NCBI GenBank assembly: GCA_029237695.1
Contig: CM055278.1
Span: forward strand, 70,733,188 to 70,797,187
Direction: 5' to 3'
DNA length: 64,000 nt
Source: Conchocele bisecta
Taxonomy: Eukaryota; Mollusca; Bivalvia; Lucinida; Thyasiridae
In this document: positions 1-10,709 of the stretch, in pieces
Position numbering within the stretch: position 1 is the first letter of the stretch
How the letters are laid out: every line of letters starts with the position of its first letter
The notes under the pieces: generated by a model
What the model was told of the DNA's origin: nothing
Database searches by the model: none
What the model saw: the letters and a program-made list of their open reading frames with translations, nothing else
Made by a program: the position numbers and the translations under genes

Positions 1-110
1 ATTAGTACGAAATGATTATATCTGTAGGGCACTCGTAATTTTTAGAACTGGTGGAATAGTGATACAATTATACACTTACTTAATTTCTATAAATAACGTG
101 TTGTGCCCAG
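1..110. repeat. Family I fragment
   Basis: TTTTTAGAACTGGTGGAATA and what follows match 60415-60485. Confidence 0.6.
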
Positions 111-126
111 TGAGTGGGCATATACT

Positions 127-310
127 TGTAACCCTTACAACACTACAGACGAGCCGGCTCATCAGGTTCTGCACTTGTTGCAAGTAATTTTTCATCCTTT
201 TTTGGAGAAAAAAAGCCTTCATATAAATGAACTAGTCTGAAAATCATGTGTGACGAGTGAATTGGTCCGCTGTCAATTGCTGTTATTTTTGGTTGAAAGG
301 TTAAAGGGGC
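127..310. repeat. Family J fragment
   Basis: GAGCCGGCTCATCAGG, then GAACTAGTCTGAAAATCAT and GGTTGAAAGGTTAA, as in 19092-19332. Confidence 0.6.
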
Positions 311-317
311 TGTTTAC

Positions 318-410
318 TACAAAATTATACACGTTTTCATCACGGCCCTGTGTAAAGTGGTTTACTTGCAGATATATGATGATACTACATATATATAGGT
401 GATTACTTTT
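318..410. repeat. Fragment of the 2507-2698 foldback
   Basis: ACGTTTTCATCACGGCCCTG, then GTGGTTTACTTG and ATGATGATACTA, match one arm of that element. Confidence 0.55.
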
Positions 411-499
411 CAGGATTTAAAAAAAAAAAAAATGTAAAAAGTAACAAGAGCTCCGCGGAGCAAAATGTCCCGCCTAGCGCAGTTTGATAGTACATAAAA

Positions 500-790
500 A
501 AAAATAGAGAATAGTAGGTTAGTGCCGTGAATGGGAAAATATATCTGGCAAGGCTCAAGAATTTCTTTATTTCTCATCAGAAGTATATGTTGTGACCATG
601 AGTGGTCACAACATATACTTTGGTTCAGAAATAAGGAAAATAGATAGAGTATAGTAGGTTAGTGCCGTGAATGGGAAAACATATCTGGCAAGGCTCAGGA
701 AACGGGATGGGCGAAGCACATCCTGTTTCCGTGCCGCGCCAGATATTTTTTCCCATTCACGGCACTAACCTACTATTCTATTTATCCCGT
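500..790. repeat. Foldback with TAGTAGGTTAGTGCCGTG ends, plus inserted hairpin
   Basis: GTAGGTTAGTGCCGTGAATG at 653 is inverted at 754-775. An earlier half-copy (507-555) is interrupted by a hairpin of TATGTTGTGACCA (about 560-640) that belongs to family F. Confidence 0.7.
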
Positions 791-903
791 CAACACCTAC
801 AAATGGCTGTAAAATGCAAAAATTGTATTGACTGGATATCAAAAATGTTTCACGGCAACGTGTTTCACGGCACATACGCACTGTGTTGACGGGATAATAA
901 CCT

Positions 904-2215
904 TAGGGTTAGTGAGCACCATGGGCTTTCTGTAGAATGATGCGGGATGTTGTTACACATGCATGTATGGAATATTAAATCATAAACTGAGCGTTAACTT
1001 TTCCAAACACGTAAATTTCTAAGTCAGTGACCCTGACCTTTGGGGTTAGCGGGCACCATGGGCTTTCTGTAGAATGATGGGCTTTCTGTAGAATGATGCG
1101 GGATGTTGTTACAAATGCATGTATGGAATATTAAAGCATAAACTAAGCGTTAATTTCTAAGTCAGTGACCTTGACCTTTGGGGTTAGCGGTCACCATGGA
1201 CTTTCTGTAGAATGATGCGAGATGTTGTTACAAATACATATATGGAAATTAAAGCATAAACTGAGCGTTAAATTTTCCAAACACGAACATTTCTCTAAGT
1301 CAGTGACCTTGACCTTTGGGGATTGCGGACGCATGTATGGAAGATTAAAGCATAAACTGAGCGTTAACTTTTCCAAACACGGAAATTTCTAAGTCGGCTA
1401 CCTTGACCTTTGGGGTTTGCGGGCACCATGGGCTTTCTGTAGAATGATGCGGGATGGTGTTACAAATGCATGTATGGAATATTAAAGCATAAACTGAGCG
1501 TTAACTTTTCCAAACACGAACATTTCTCTAAGTCAGTGACCTTGACCTTTGGCGTTAGCGGGCATCATGGGCTTTCTGTAGAATGATGCGGGATGTTGTT
1601 ACAAATGCATGTATGGAATATTAAAGCATAAACTGAGCGTTAAATTTTCCAAACATGGAAATTTCTAAGTCAGTGACCTTGACCTTTGGGGTTAGCGGGC
1701 AACATGGGCTTTCTGTAGAATGATGCGGGATATTGTTATAAATGCATGTATGGAATATCAAAGCATAAACTGAGCGTTAACTTTTCCAGACACGGAAACT
1801 TCTAAGTCAGCGACCTTGACCTTTGTGGTTAGCGGGCACCATGGGCTTTCTGTATAACGATGCGGGATGTTGTTACAAATTCATGTATGGTATATTAAAG
1901 CATAAACTGGGAATTAACCTTTCCAAACACGGAAATTTGTAAGTCAGCGACCTTGACCTTTGGGGTTCGCGGGCACGATGGGCTTTCTGTAGAATGATGC
2001 GGGATGTTGTTACAAATGCATGTATGGAATATCAAAGCATAAACTGAGCGTTAACTTGTCCAAACACGGACATTTCTAAGTCAGTGACCTTGACCTTTGG
2101 GGTTAGCGGGCACCATGGGCTTTCAGTAGAATGATGCGGGATGTTGTTACAAATTCATGTATGGAATATTAAAGCATTTCATTGAGGGAAACAGAAGTTA
2201 CAATGAATTAACCTG
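904..2215. repeat. Tandem repeat, unit about 135 bp, about nine units
   Basis: Each unit contains CACCATGGGCTTTCTGTAG, GATGCGGGATGTTGTTAC, AAAGCATAAACTGAGCGTTA and AGTGACCTTGACCTTTGG. Units differ by point changes and small indels. There is no coding frame across units. Confidence 0.92.
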
Positions 2216-2506
2216 AGCGTTAAGTTTTAGAAACAGAGCTAAACGCAACAACTTAACGTTGAATGCATGGGAAAAGTAGATAAATGAACCATGAAAAGTA
2301 GGTGAAGGTCACATGGGCTCCCTCTGTGTGAGATGGTTACACCACAGTGTTGATGTATACCAAGTATGGAGGTCGTAGGAGTTATAGTTTTCTGGAAACT
2401 GAGCTAAACGCAAAAACTTAACGTGACATGTTGACGCCGCCGCCGACGCCTACGCCGACGGAAAAGCTATGCCTATGTCCCGCTTCTGCTAAAGCAGGCG
2501 GGACAA
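2216..2506. repeat. Diverged repeat rich in GAGCTAAACGCAA and CGCCGACGCC words
   Basis: GAGCTAAACGCAAMAACTTA occurs twice (2234, 2400). It ends in TGCTAAAGCAGGCGGGACAA, a foldback word also seen at 29506. Confidence 0.5.
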
Positions 2507-2698
2507 AAATGTATTTTCACCGTGGCCCAGTGGTTTAATTGAAGATATATGGCGATACTAGGACTGCTGGATTATTTAAATTTGCATCGATATAGTTATG
2601 TTCATTATATGGGTGAAAATAGAAACAACCCAGCGGTCCTAGTATCGTCATATATATTCAATTAAACCACTTTACTCAGGGCCATGATGAAAATACGT
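2507..2698. repeat. Foldback element, about 190 bp
   Basis: ATTTTCACCGTGGCCCAGTG and the following GGCGATACTAGGACTGCTGG are inverted at 2628-2695. Confidence 0.75.
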
Positions 2699-3049
2699 TT
2701 TTATTTTGATAGTACATGTATTTGTTAAACAATCCTGGCATACGCCTTTATATCATAGCTCATATAAGAGATATGTTGTCACTGCAGGAAGTGCGACGAT
2801 TGAAGACCTGTGATGGCGACCACAGGGAGGGTGTACGATACGATGTTATGGATGTCGTTATACACCTCAAACCCACACCGATTACACATGTGGCGTCCCT
2901 CAATCACCACGGTAAGGCCATAGATAAATCCCTGCGCGTCGAGCATTTTATCATCATGGAGAAATAAAATCGTACTGTAGATTCGCACATGCTCAATAAG
3001 AAACACTACTTTGCAAAGATATGTTAAATCCAATCATGCCTGACGTTAG

Positions 3050-3182
3050 TTGCAGCCTGTAACTCTGTGATCCTGCCGATCTGATTCGCTACTCTGCATG
3101 GGGAATGCTATGTGAGGAACTGTAACTCTGGTACGTACGGTACGGGAGGGTCACATAGTTACAGGCTGCAACTAGTCTGACG
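3050..3182. repeat. Foldback element, about 130 bp
   Basis: GTTGCAGCCTGTAACTCTGT (3049) is inverted as CACATAGTTACAGGCTGCAA (3152). No coding frame in or near it. Confidence 0.7.
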
Positions 3183-4069
3183 TAAGTCCGGTAATTGTTC
3201 ATGCCTAAAGAGGTAATAGTAAATGATTAGCACAAATATGCATCTGGCGACTTGAAAAATAAACAGAGAACAAACCTCTCAAAAAAGAAAATTAAATTGT
3301 ATGGCCTATTGTATAATACATTACTACCGACAATAAAACATACATAGGGGGTATACAGCTTGACATACACAACGCATAATCTCTCTCCAGTCCGAGAAAT
3401 AGAACATTTCCAGGTCGGTTACATGATCTCTGCTGTTAGCTACAGGTATATAGAGAACACTGAGAATTAACACTTACTACGCTGAATTAATTTTTTGTGT
3501 TCTGCCGGAGATGTTTTATTTTCAATATTTCTCGACAAAAACCGTCCAATACAGGAGTTTTACAGTTACTGGCCGTAACTACGTTCCCCATATTTGTTTT
3601 TATTTCTACATTCAACTTCCTCTATTATATAGTGATTTTAAAGCTATAAGTTTCATCCATAGCTATGTTAAAGTAACAATACACACCGGGCCAAAATTTA
3701 GAGGGTGCGGTTGCACCCACTGGCTACGCCACTGGACTGGTCTATTGTTTATTGTAGATCGAAAACAAAAAATCCAAGCGTCAATAAGCAAGGAAAGGAC
3801 AGGAAGGAGAGAAAGAAGTTCCATTTGGAAACATCGACAACATTGAAAGGGAGAACAACGGTCAAGTTTGGTTTGGCATCGTTGGTGAAGAGACACACTT
3901 GCTTGTATCGTCTGACGGTCTACTGAAATCGTCTTCAACAGACCAATGTAAGTCACATGACCGAACGTCCCATATTGAATGTGTGGCCAGTCTAGGTCAG
4001 AATGTGTTAGCACACTCCAACAGCCTGATATTACTAGATCGCCGCGGCCCGCATGTCGCGCCCGTATGC

Positions 4070-4526
4070 CGTGCCATGTGATGCAAAACTTTCGTTGCGC
4101 GCAAAAGATATATTTTTTGCGCGCAAAAGAAGTTTTGCAACACATGGCACCTGACGTGCGAAACGTTTCAAAACTTTCATTGCACGCAAAATATATATCT
4201 TTTACGCGCAAAAGATTCAATATGGCCAATGTTTTGCGCGCAAAAAAAGTTTTGAAACGTTTGGCACAATCTATTGCGCGCAAAAAATTGGTTTTCAAAG
4301 TATTGCGCGCAACCAATATCTTTTGCGCGCAACGAAAGTTTTGAAACGTTTGGCCAATTTCATTGCGCGCAAAAGTTTGTTTTCATATTTTTTGCGCGTA
4401 AAAGATGTTCTGAAACATTCGGCGAGAATCTGTTGCGCGCAACTAAATATCTTTTGCGCGCAAAAGATTTGCCAAACGTTTCAAAACATCTTTTGCGCGC
4501 AATGAAAGTTTTGAAACACTCGGCAC
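4070..4526. mobile_element. TIR element built from TTGCGCGCAA palindromes
   Basis: The ends are inverted: GCAAAACTTTCGTTGCGCGC (4083) against GCGCGCAATGAAAGTTTTG (4496). In between are ten exact TTGCGCGCAA and three one-base variants, mixed with GTTTTGAAACGTTTGGC. Apparent open frames here are by-products of the repeat. Confidence 0.8.
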
Positions 4527-4754
4527 TCCATACGCCCGCCTATGCATTTGATAGTACTAAACGAGCTTTGATAGTATACCGAAAACCTTTAACCGTACGC
4601 AATATCATTGTGTGGCGGAACGAGTGGCAGATACCCACATACAAATCAACTAACCTTTTTAGTATATACGTACATCATTCTAAATTTATATGCGCTTCAA
4701 AACTTATAAAAATTATAATTAAAATAAGCAAACTAATGGTAATTTAGAATTAAC

Positions 4755-5525
4755 TATGTTGCGAGGTAATTCCGGTGTCACATGAGATTTTCACCCGCAC
4801 GATATTTTCACCCCCGCGGTGAAAAAAATGCCATGAGATTCCCCCCCCCACCCCCCCCCCCCCCCCCCCCCGCCCCCCCCCCCCCCCCCCCCCCCCCCTT
4901 CCCCCCCCCACTATGAGATTTTCACCCGCCCTCCCAATATTTTTGTCAAATGTTGTTGTTGCTGTGTTGCTTCTATCTTATGGTTTGTGAGAGTCATATG
5001 ACCTTTTATATATGGTGGTGACAAAATTGAAAGAGTATGGCAGGGGGGGGGGGGGGGGGGGGGGGGGGGGGTGGGTGGGGTGAAAATCTCATGGCCATGA
5101 TATTTTCCATCCCCCCCCCCCTCCCCACAACTCATTCTTTCAAAATGTGCCACCATCATATTTTGAAAATAGTCATATTTCTCTCCCATTACCATGATAT
5201 AGAAAGCAATACAGCAACAACATTAGTCATATTCCATGATATACAAGAAAAAAATCAAAAATAAAAAGCGACAAATTTTAAGGTGAATGTAGGTGCAACT
5301 ATTAATTCTTTTATATAATGAGTACAAATTCCCCACTACTGCACACTCAGTCCAATTGAAAGTTGTGTTATGTCAATAGATATGTTGTTTAAAGACAATT
5401 AGGGTGGGGGGGGGGGGGTGGGGTGAAAATCTCATGGCCATGATATCTTCACCCGCGGGGTTAAAATATCATGGCCCCATGAGATTTTTCACCCCCCCCC
5501 TGCAACTCATTTCAATTTTGTCACC
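4755..5525. repeat. C/G homopolymer tracts with CATGAGATTTTCACCC foldback words
   Basis: Poly-C at 4841-4909, poly-G at 5043-5071 and 5404-5417. TGAAAATCTCATGGCCATGA recurs in both orientations around them. The tract lengths may not be reliable. Confidence 0.7.
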
Positions 5526-6000
5526 ACCAATATAAAGGTTAATATATGGGTTTAATCTGTCGAAGTCTGTCCGTGGATGTACAAAACAAAATGTTTAGCC
5601 AGCCCTTCGCGCCGCCGATAACGCATCCCCTTAAATTACTTCCTGCGTACGGGCCTGAGTACGTATAATAATGTATATATCCTGCATATTGAAGCCTAAA
5701 CTGGTGTTTTCGTTGGCCGAATGACCAGTAGTGCAGACCCTGCTCAGGGCTGCGCAGACTGGTCTGGGGTATATCTGGTCGTCTAATAAATATGCCCCAT
5801 TTATTCAGTCACAGCCGCATATCGGAACACTAGTTTTTTTTCATTAATATTTTTTATTCATTTAGCTTCTATATATTATGATAAATAAGTTGTTCAGAAA
5901 AATCAATACAAAATCTGGTAACAACCCATTGTTAAATGTACCCTTTGCATGCTCCCAACCAACCGACAATACTAGCGAATTAAATGATTAACTACATATC
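5526..6000. other. No gene seen
   Basis: Unremarkable AT-rich DNA with a hint of a family A-like segment (about 5720-5800, ACTGGTCTGGGGTATATCTG). Confidence 0.4.
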
Positions 6001-6024
6001 ATTGTGTCCATATTAAAATTGCAG

Positions 6025-6186
6025 CAAAGCTCTTCACCGATTTTTTTCACCGGAAACGACTTGAACCCGATGCCGTGGACATTCACCGTGTTTGCATCCG
6101 AATTTGCGCATTGTGTAACCGATGACGACAGAATGCAGTACATGACGAGTGATCTGTGTAACAACGACAAGGAGTTGCAGTTCAAG
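6025..6186 (+). CDS. Candidate internal exon of an unrecognised gene
   Basis: 162 nt bounded by acceptor AAAATTGCAG and donor AAG/GTATTT, open throughout in phase 0 (54 codons). It encodes QSSSPIFFTGNDLNPMPWTF, then TVFASEFAHCVTDDDRM, and ends NDKELQFK. The residue mix looks protein-like, and the codons are more GC-rich than the flanks. I do not recognise the family. The next splice-bounded candidate (6801-6911) is open only in a frame this exon's phase cannot feed, so either a junction is mis-set or an exon is missing. Confidence 0.35.
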
Positions 6187-6530
6187 GTATTTACCCCTAT
6201 TAAGAAACTGAAAGGGATTTCTATATGAAATCCCATAATTCAGAAACTGAGCATTTTACAGAAAAAAAAATTCAGTCCCTGCCAGGTACTCAGCACACCA
6301 GTCACATATAAATAAGTGAATGTTGAAACTTGATTTTATGTTTTTTAATCATTTGTTCCCTATTAATATTGAAGAAACTCAATAAACCATTTGTAAAAAT
6401 TAAAATACGCATTGAATTTGAATCAGGAGTATAATACTCTTTAGACACAAGTTTATATTGGAGATCTGAATATCTGATTTTGGAATCCCCAAGTGACAGG
6501 TAATTGATAGGCAGTTAAACGTCATTGACA

Positions 6531-6776
6531 TTTAAACCGCTATCTTATTCTTTTTGTCATCTGCTGTTTATTTTTCTATTTTTATCATAAAAACATGATT
6601 TGACATCACTTTAGAATATTTACAATATGCATTTGACAGCCACTTCAGAATCATTTCCGAATCATTTCCATTGGAAATGATTCTGAAGTGCTGTCAAAAC
6701 CATGTTTTTATTGAGAAATAAGGCAAGATATAAAACAACAGCAGACGACAAAATGTTGTGAATGACGTCTAACGGT
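6531..6776. repeat. Family B foldback, copy 1
   Basis: GTCATCTGCTGTT (6557) and ACAGCAGACGACAA (6739) bracket a hairpin that pairs CAGAATCATTTCC...GGAAATGATTCTG. Confidence 0.8.
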
Positions 6777-6800
6777 CAACATAAATATTTCATTCCACAG

Positions 6801-6911
6801 CATAACAGGGATGATACTGACGAGAATTGACGCTCATACAGTAGACGAGCGCTGCTTCATACGGCGCAGTATTGGTGATGTCCTATTGCTACAGTCGCTA
6901 ATATTACCGAG
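6801..6911 (+). CDS. Candidate internal exon of an unrecognised gene
   Basis: 111 nt with acceptor TTTCATTCCACAG and a strong donor GAG/GTGAGT. One frame is open across it (entry phase 2, exit phase 2): ITGMILTRIDAHTVDERCF, then IRRSIGDVLLLQSLILPR. The other two frames are closed. It lies 24 bp downstream of a family B foldback. Joined to 7511 it would stop after seven further residues (QVYLLRQ). Confidence 0.35.
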
Positions 6912-7510
6912 GTGAGTGAAAAGCAGGGCCAAATGTTAGATAGAGAATCCCAGGCGAGTGTCTTTTGATATTTAATATTGGTGCCAGTCCATACCACACC
7001 AAAGTCACTTGGCGCCTTCCCCTAAATGTAATAGCATTAGGCATGATCATGTTACTCTTATAAGGGGTATAACCAGATTCAAACTCTCACATACAAAAGA
7101 ATCAAAGACGTTACGTCAGAGCCAAAGCAGGTCTCCAGTCGGAATTCCGGTAAAGGAGAATTAAATTACCGATCGCCTGCTCCCAACCACCACCACATCA
7201 TGCATTTGAAATGTCTATTTTATATCTATTTTGCACTTTGCCTGTTTATATCATTTGAATTGCTTTGTGTTATAACCATTTGCACTTTGTTTTTAACTGT
7301 TTTAAATGTGTGTTTTTGCTACATTCATTTGGGGCTGCCGCATAGTATTATATAACCTTTTCATTTGTTTTAGCTGTTTAAACTTCTCGTAATAACATTT
7401 TGTTCTTTCTGTCATAAGATACTGACACTTTGTTTTTACCTGTTTAACTGCATGGTATTAAATAATATAATATATAATAATTCACAATTCATTATACTTT
7501 TCTTCCGCAG

Positions 7511-7608
7511 ACAAGTTTATCTACTTCGACAGTGAATGCGACACATTCCGGATGAAGAGTTTGAGTGCACCTGCACTGGATTCCCTGCACCGAGGTCATA
7601 CCAAATGA
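7511..7608 (+). CDS. Candidate terminal exon of an unrecognised gene
   Basis: A strong acceptor (ATACTTTTCTTCCGCAG) is followed by a frame (entry phase 1) that reads KFIYFDSECDTFRMKSLSA, then PALDSLHRGHTK, and stops at 7606. The other entry phases stop at the TGA near 7553 or 7532. Which phase is real cannot be settled without the upstream exon. Confidence 0.25.
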
Positions 7609-7914
7609 GGAGCTGTTGGCGGATACCTGTTCCGGCTGTCTCCGGTCTACCAGAAACCCGATTCCTGAGTCGCCATTTTGACAATTTAATTTTGCTCATG
7701 TGGTCTACTAGGTCACCGGCGTAAAAGCAATAGGATGAGGGGGAGAGATGACACCAGGTTACCACGTGTGCATTGACTGCATATCGCTGACCGATAACAC
7801 ATTTCTGTATCGGTCTTTGATGCTGGGGCCATATGCAGGCCCGTACGCATGGGGGTGAGACGGGGGTGCGGAAGGATCCCCTAATCCGACGAGGTCCATC
7901 TGTGGATGTGTACA

Positions 7915-8065
7915 AAATGTGACCGTGACCTGGGAGAAATGGGCTTATGGGAATTTGTGACTGGCGAATTTCCTGATCCGCTAGCACACACTTGTAGCCT
8001 GATAGCGATCTATATTGCCTTGGTAAAAGCTTGACTGGTGTTCCCTTGATGGAGTGGCGAATTGT
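7915..8065. repeat. Family A fragment
   Basis: TGTGACCGTGACCTGGGAGAAATGG-type left end, without a clear right end. Poly-C follows at 8137-8150. Confidence 0.55.
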
Positions 8066-8211
8066 AATTTCGAAAATCATATATAAAAACATGTTTATAA
8101 ATGTAGAACAACTGAGCAGGGGCCCACGGATACCCCCCCCCCCCCCGGCCGACACCTTTTCCTAAGATGTATCAATAAATAAGAGCTGGCTTCAACTATT
8201 TAGAGACGAGA

Positions 8212-8280
8212 GCCCGGCTGTAGCTGAGACAGTAACAGCGTCGGACTGCACGCTGGCGGACCCGGGTTCGATTTACAGTT
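8212..8280 (+). repeat. tRNA-like sequence (SINE head or tRNA pseudogene)
   Basis: GCCCGGCTGTAGCTGAGACA carries a box A-like TAGCTGAGACAG, and CCCGGGTTCGATTTAC carries a box B-like GGTTCGATTTA at tRNA spacing. The acceptor stem does not close with what follows, so a SINE head cut by the nearby gap is more likely than a working tRNA. Confidence 0.5.
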
Positions 8281-8429
8281 ATATTTAGAAAATTGACTGA
8301 ACAGTTGCCACGTTGTGGGTTACTGTAGTTCCAAATCGATTGTGAAACTGTTGTCTCACATGAAACTCGGGTTTAGATCACTTAAAGATAACATTGTGCG
8401 TACAACAGAAAATTGGCGAGACAGTCATA

Positions 8430-8929
8430 NNNNNNNNNNNNNNNNNNNNNNNNNNNNNNNNNNNNNNNNNNNNNNNNNNNNNNNNNNNNNNNNNNNNNNN
8501 NNNNNNNNNNNNNNNNNNNNNNNNNNNNNNNNNNNNNNNNNNNNNNNNNNNNNNNNNNNNNNNNNNNNNNNNNNNNNNNNNNNNNNNNNNNNNNNNNNNN
8601 NNNNNNNNNNNNNNNNNNNNNNNNNNNNNNNNNNNNNNNNNNNNNNNNNNNNNNNNNNNNNNNNNNNNNNNNNNNNNNNNNNNNNNNNNNNNNNNNNNNN
8701 NNNNNNNNNNNNNNNNNNNNNNNNNNNNNNNNNNNNNNNNNNNNNNNNNNNNNNNNNNNNNNNNNNNNNNNNNNNNNNNNNNNNNNNNNNNNNNNNNNNN
8801 NNNNNNNNNNNNNNNNNNNNNNNNNNNNNNNNNNNNNNNNNNNNNNNNNNNNNNNNNNNNNNNNNNNNNNNNNNNNNNNNNNNNNNNNNNNNNNNNNNNN
8901 NNNNNNNNNNNNNNNNNNNNNNNNNNNNN
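8430..8929. other. Assembly gap (500 N)
   Basis: Exactly 500 unknown bases, so probably a default gap size. Family C sequence begins directly after it. Confidence 1.
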
Positions 8930-9412
8930 CATCCTTACCGCAATCCCGAGATACCTGGTTTGGCCCTCGGGTACATATTTTGATTTATTGTACGCTATAG
9001 TTTGATCAGGTTATAAACCGTATAAAGTACTTAAAGGTACTTCTTTTAGGGGAAGAGGTTACGTGACGCTGGTATGGTATGGACCTGGTCGGGTTATACT
9101 AATTTCAGGACTGAATATGTATATTTTCGATGTAAATACAATTTTTTCAGTACTGATTTTGGGTACTTCTTTTAGGGGAAGGGGTTACGTGACGCTGGTG
9201 TGGTATGGACCTGGTCGGGTTATACTAATTTCCGGACTGAATTACTGAATACAATTTTTTCAGTTCTGATTTTGGGACACCCCCCACCCCCCCCCCCCCC
9301 CCCCCCCCCACCCCATAGATGCAGGTTAAATGTGGGACTCGACCTCGCTGAGCCGGCCTTAAATGACCTTAGATGTTAATAGGCCGTTAAGCACCATTAA
9401 ACAAACAAACAT
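8930..9412 (+). repeat. Family C fragments, internally duplicated
   Basis: Plus-strand C sequence. The segment TTCTTTTAGGGGAAGRGGTT...TATACTAATTTC occurs twice (9042, 9166). It ends GGCCGTTAAGCACCATTAAA with AAAC repeats. A poly-C run at about 9280-9313 interrupts it. Confidence 0.75.
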
Positions 9413-9439
9413 TATAATAATACTCATATTTTGAAGAAA

Positions 9440-9558
9440 AAGAAAGGGGGTGCCGGTGGGGGGGGGAAGGCCCCGGACCCCCTAGCCTACTACATCGTAT
9501 CGTTCAATCATATCACACCCACCCCCACTAGACAGAAATCCTGGATCCGCCCCTGATT
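9440..9558. repeat. Half of a CAGGGGCGGATCC-ended element
   Basis: Ends CCTGGATCCGCCCCTGA with a G-rich interior. The second element of this kind starts at 9652. Confidence 0.55.
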
Positions 9559-9651
9559 AATGGTGGTTGCTGGCGATTTATTCCTTTGGCAGCTATACTG
9601 TACAGTAATCCGTAAACCCAAACACAAGTGACAACAGACAGGATAATTTGG

Positions 9652-9943
9652 TCAGGGGCGGATCCAGGAATTCAGGTTAGGGGTGGGTGGGGGGGGGGGG
9701 GCGCGGGACTTATTAATTGAAATAGTTTACTATATTTTCGAACTAGCACCGTTTGTTCGTCAACCAAGCGCAGCTGGCAAGACTGCTAGGTTGGTCCGGC
9801 GGTATGCCCTCCGGAATATTTGTTTATATGTACACCCCATTTTGCTGCGCTATGGCACATTTTAGAGCAAAATATCTTTACTCGCCAAATTTTAGGGGGG
9901 GGGGGGCGCGCGCCGGGTTTCCCCCTACGTGAATCCGCCCTTG
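9652..9943. mobile_element. Short TIR element, CAGGGGCGGATCCAGG end
   Basis: TCAGGGGCGGATCCAGGAAT at the left and GTGAATCCGCCCTTG at the right; G-rich inside (9690-9702, 9895-9906). This type of end is common in animal DNA-transposon derivatives, from general knowledge. Confidence 0.6.
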
Positions 9944-10098
9944 TTCATGGCCGCTAATACTGCATCAAATCAGGACGTACTAACGTACGGACGGACGAAC
10001 GGACACCCGTGCAGAAAAAATACACATTGTTTCTCTCAACAAAGGGGGTGTACACAGTCGGCGGGTTTTTTCATCGGTCATTTGTTTGTGAGACTTAC

Positions 10099-10303
10099 AA
10101 AACAATACGTACCGATCTATCACATTATTAATTGTATCCTCATCAGAAGCATCACTGGAAGTAATACGTATACAGTAATATATTGCCTGCTGGACATTTC
10201 GTATAAACATCTGGCGATCAGATTCCTGTCGTCCCCCTGTAGCCATTACCGCGGCCAGTAACCTGTTATTGTCTTCTGGCAGAAATGGCGGGTATTGTAA
10301 CAC
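10099..10303 (-). CDS. Candidate first coding exon of an unrecognised gene
   Basis: ATG at 10303 opens 68 codons plus one base up to a donor TTTT/GTAAGT (10093-10098). It reads MLQYPPFLPEDNNRLLAAVM, then ATGGRQESDRQMFIRNVQQ, ending DRYVLF. Beyond the donor the frame runs into GACGGACG simple repeat. Just upstream (about 10308-10320) is ATTGG, a CCAAT box on the minus strand, and then the TAACGCGTTA array. This would suit a promoter, but no later exon was found. Confidence 0.3.
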
Positions 10304-10321
10304 GACCTCTGATTGGTCAAC

Positions 10322-10685
10322 CAGTAACGCGTTACCAAAAATAAGTAACGCGTTACTTCTGCTTCACTAACGCGTTAGATATCGATATATTTTATATATA
10401 TCATACATTTGTAACGCGTTACTTCTCAGAAGTAACGCGTTACTTACCAAGTGTAGCGCGTTATAACTCTAACGCGTTAGAAGCTGTACTTATGACACGA
10501 TCCGCCGATATAGAGGATTTGTAACGCGTTACAGCCAATTTCTAACGCGTTACTCACTGTTAGTCTTGTAACGCGTTACTGTTGAGCAGTAACGCGTTAC
10601 AAATATGTGTTTCACTATATAGTACATACATTAGTAACGCGTTACTTCACACAAGTAACGCGTTACTTCTCTAACGCGTTAGAAA
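10322..10685. repeat. Array of TAACGCGTTA palindromes
   Basis: Thirteen exact TAACGCGTTA and one variant (TAGCGCGTTA) in about 360 bp, often flanked as GTAACGCGTTAC. A longer unit of about 200 bp is duplicated: GCGTTAGAAGCTGTACTTAT (10474) against GCGTTAGAAACGGCACTTAT (10675). Confidence 0.9.
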
Positions 10686-10709
10686 CGGCACTTATGACAT
10701 GAATCGCCA

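Noticed and set aside
904..2215. CRISPR-like array
   Set aside because: Units are contiguous and about 135 bp with no unique spacers, and the genome is eukaryotic.
2790..2912. Possible plus-strand exon (acceptor CACTGCAG, donor CACG/GTAAGG), with an overlapping minus-strand frame containing CNRCGFEVYND
   Set aside because: Both strands are open, neither product is recognised, and no neighbouring exon supports either.
3663..4316. 217-codon minus-strand frame
   Set aside because: Half of it is the palindrome array; the rest has no recognisable domain.
4274..4747. 157-codon open frame over the TTGCGCGCAA array
   Set aside because: The frame is made by the palindrome repeat (repeated RAK/ARN words) and has no independent coding signal.
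7517..8155. 212-codon minus-strand open frame
   Set aside because: Low-complexity start from a poly-C tract, overlaps a family A fragment and the plus-strand candidate exon; not protein-like.
8212..8280. Functional tRNA gene
   Set aside because: Boxes A and B are visible, but the acceptor stem and 3' end do not fit, and box B is degraded.
8315..9005. Open frames of about 200 codons
   Set aside because: They consist of N bases in the assembly gap.
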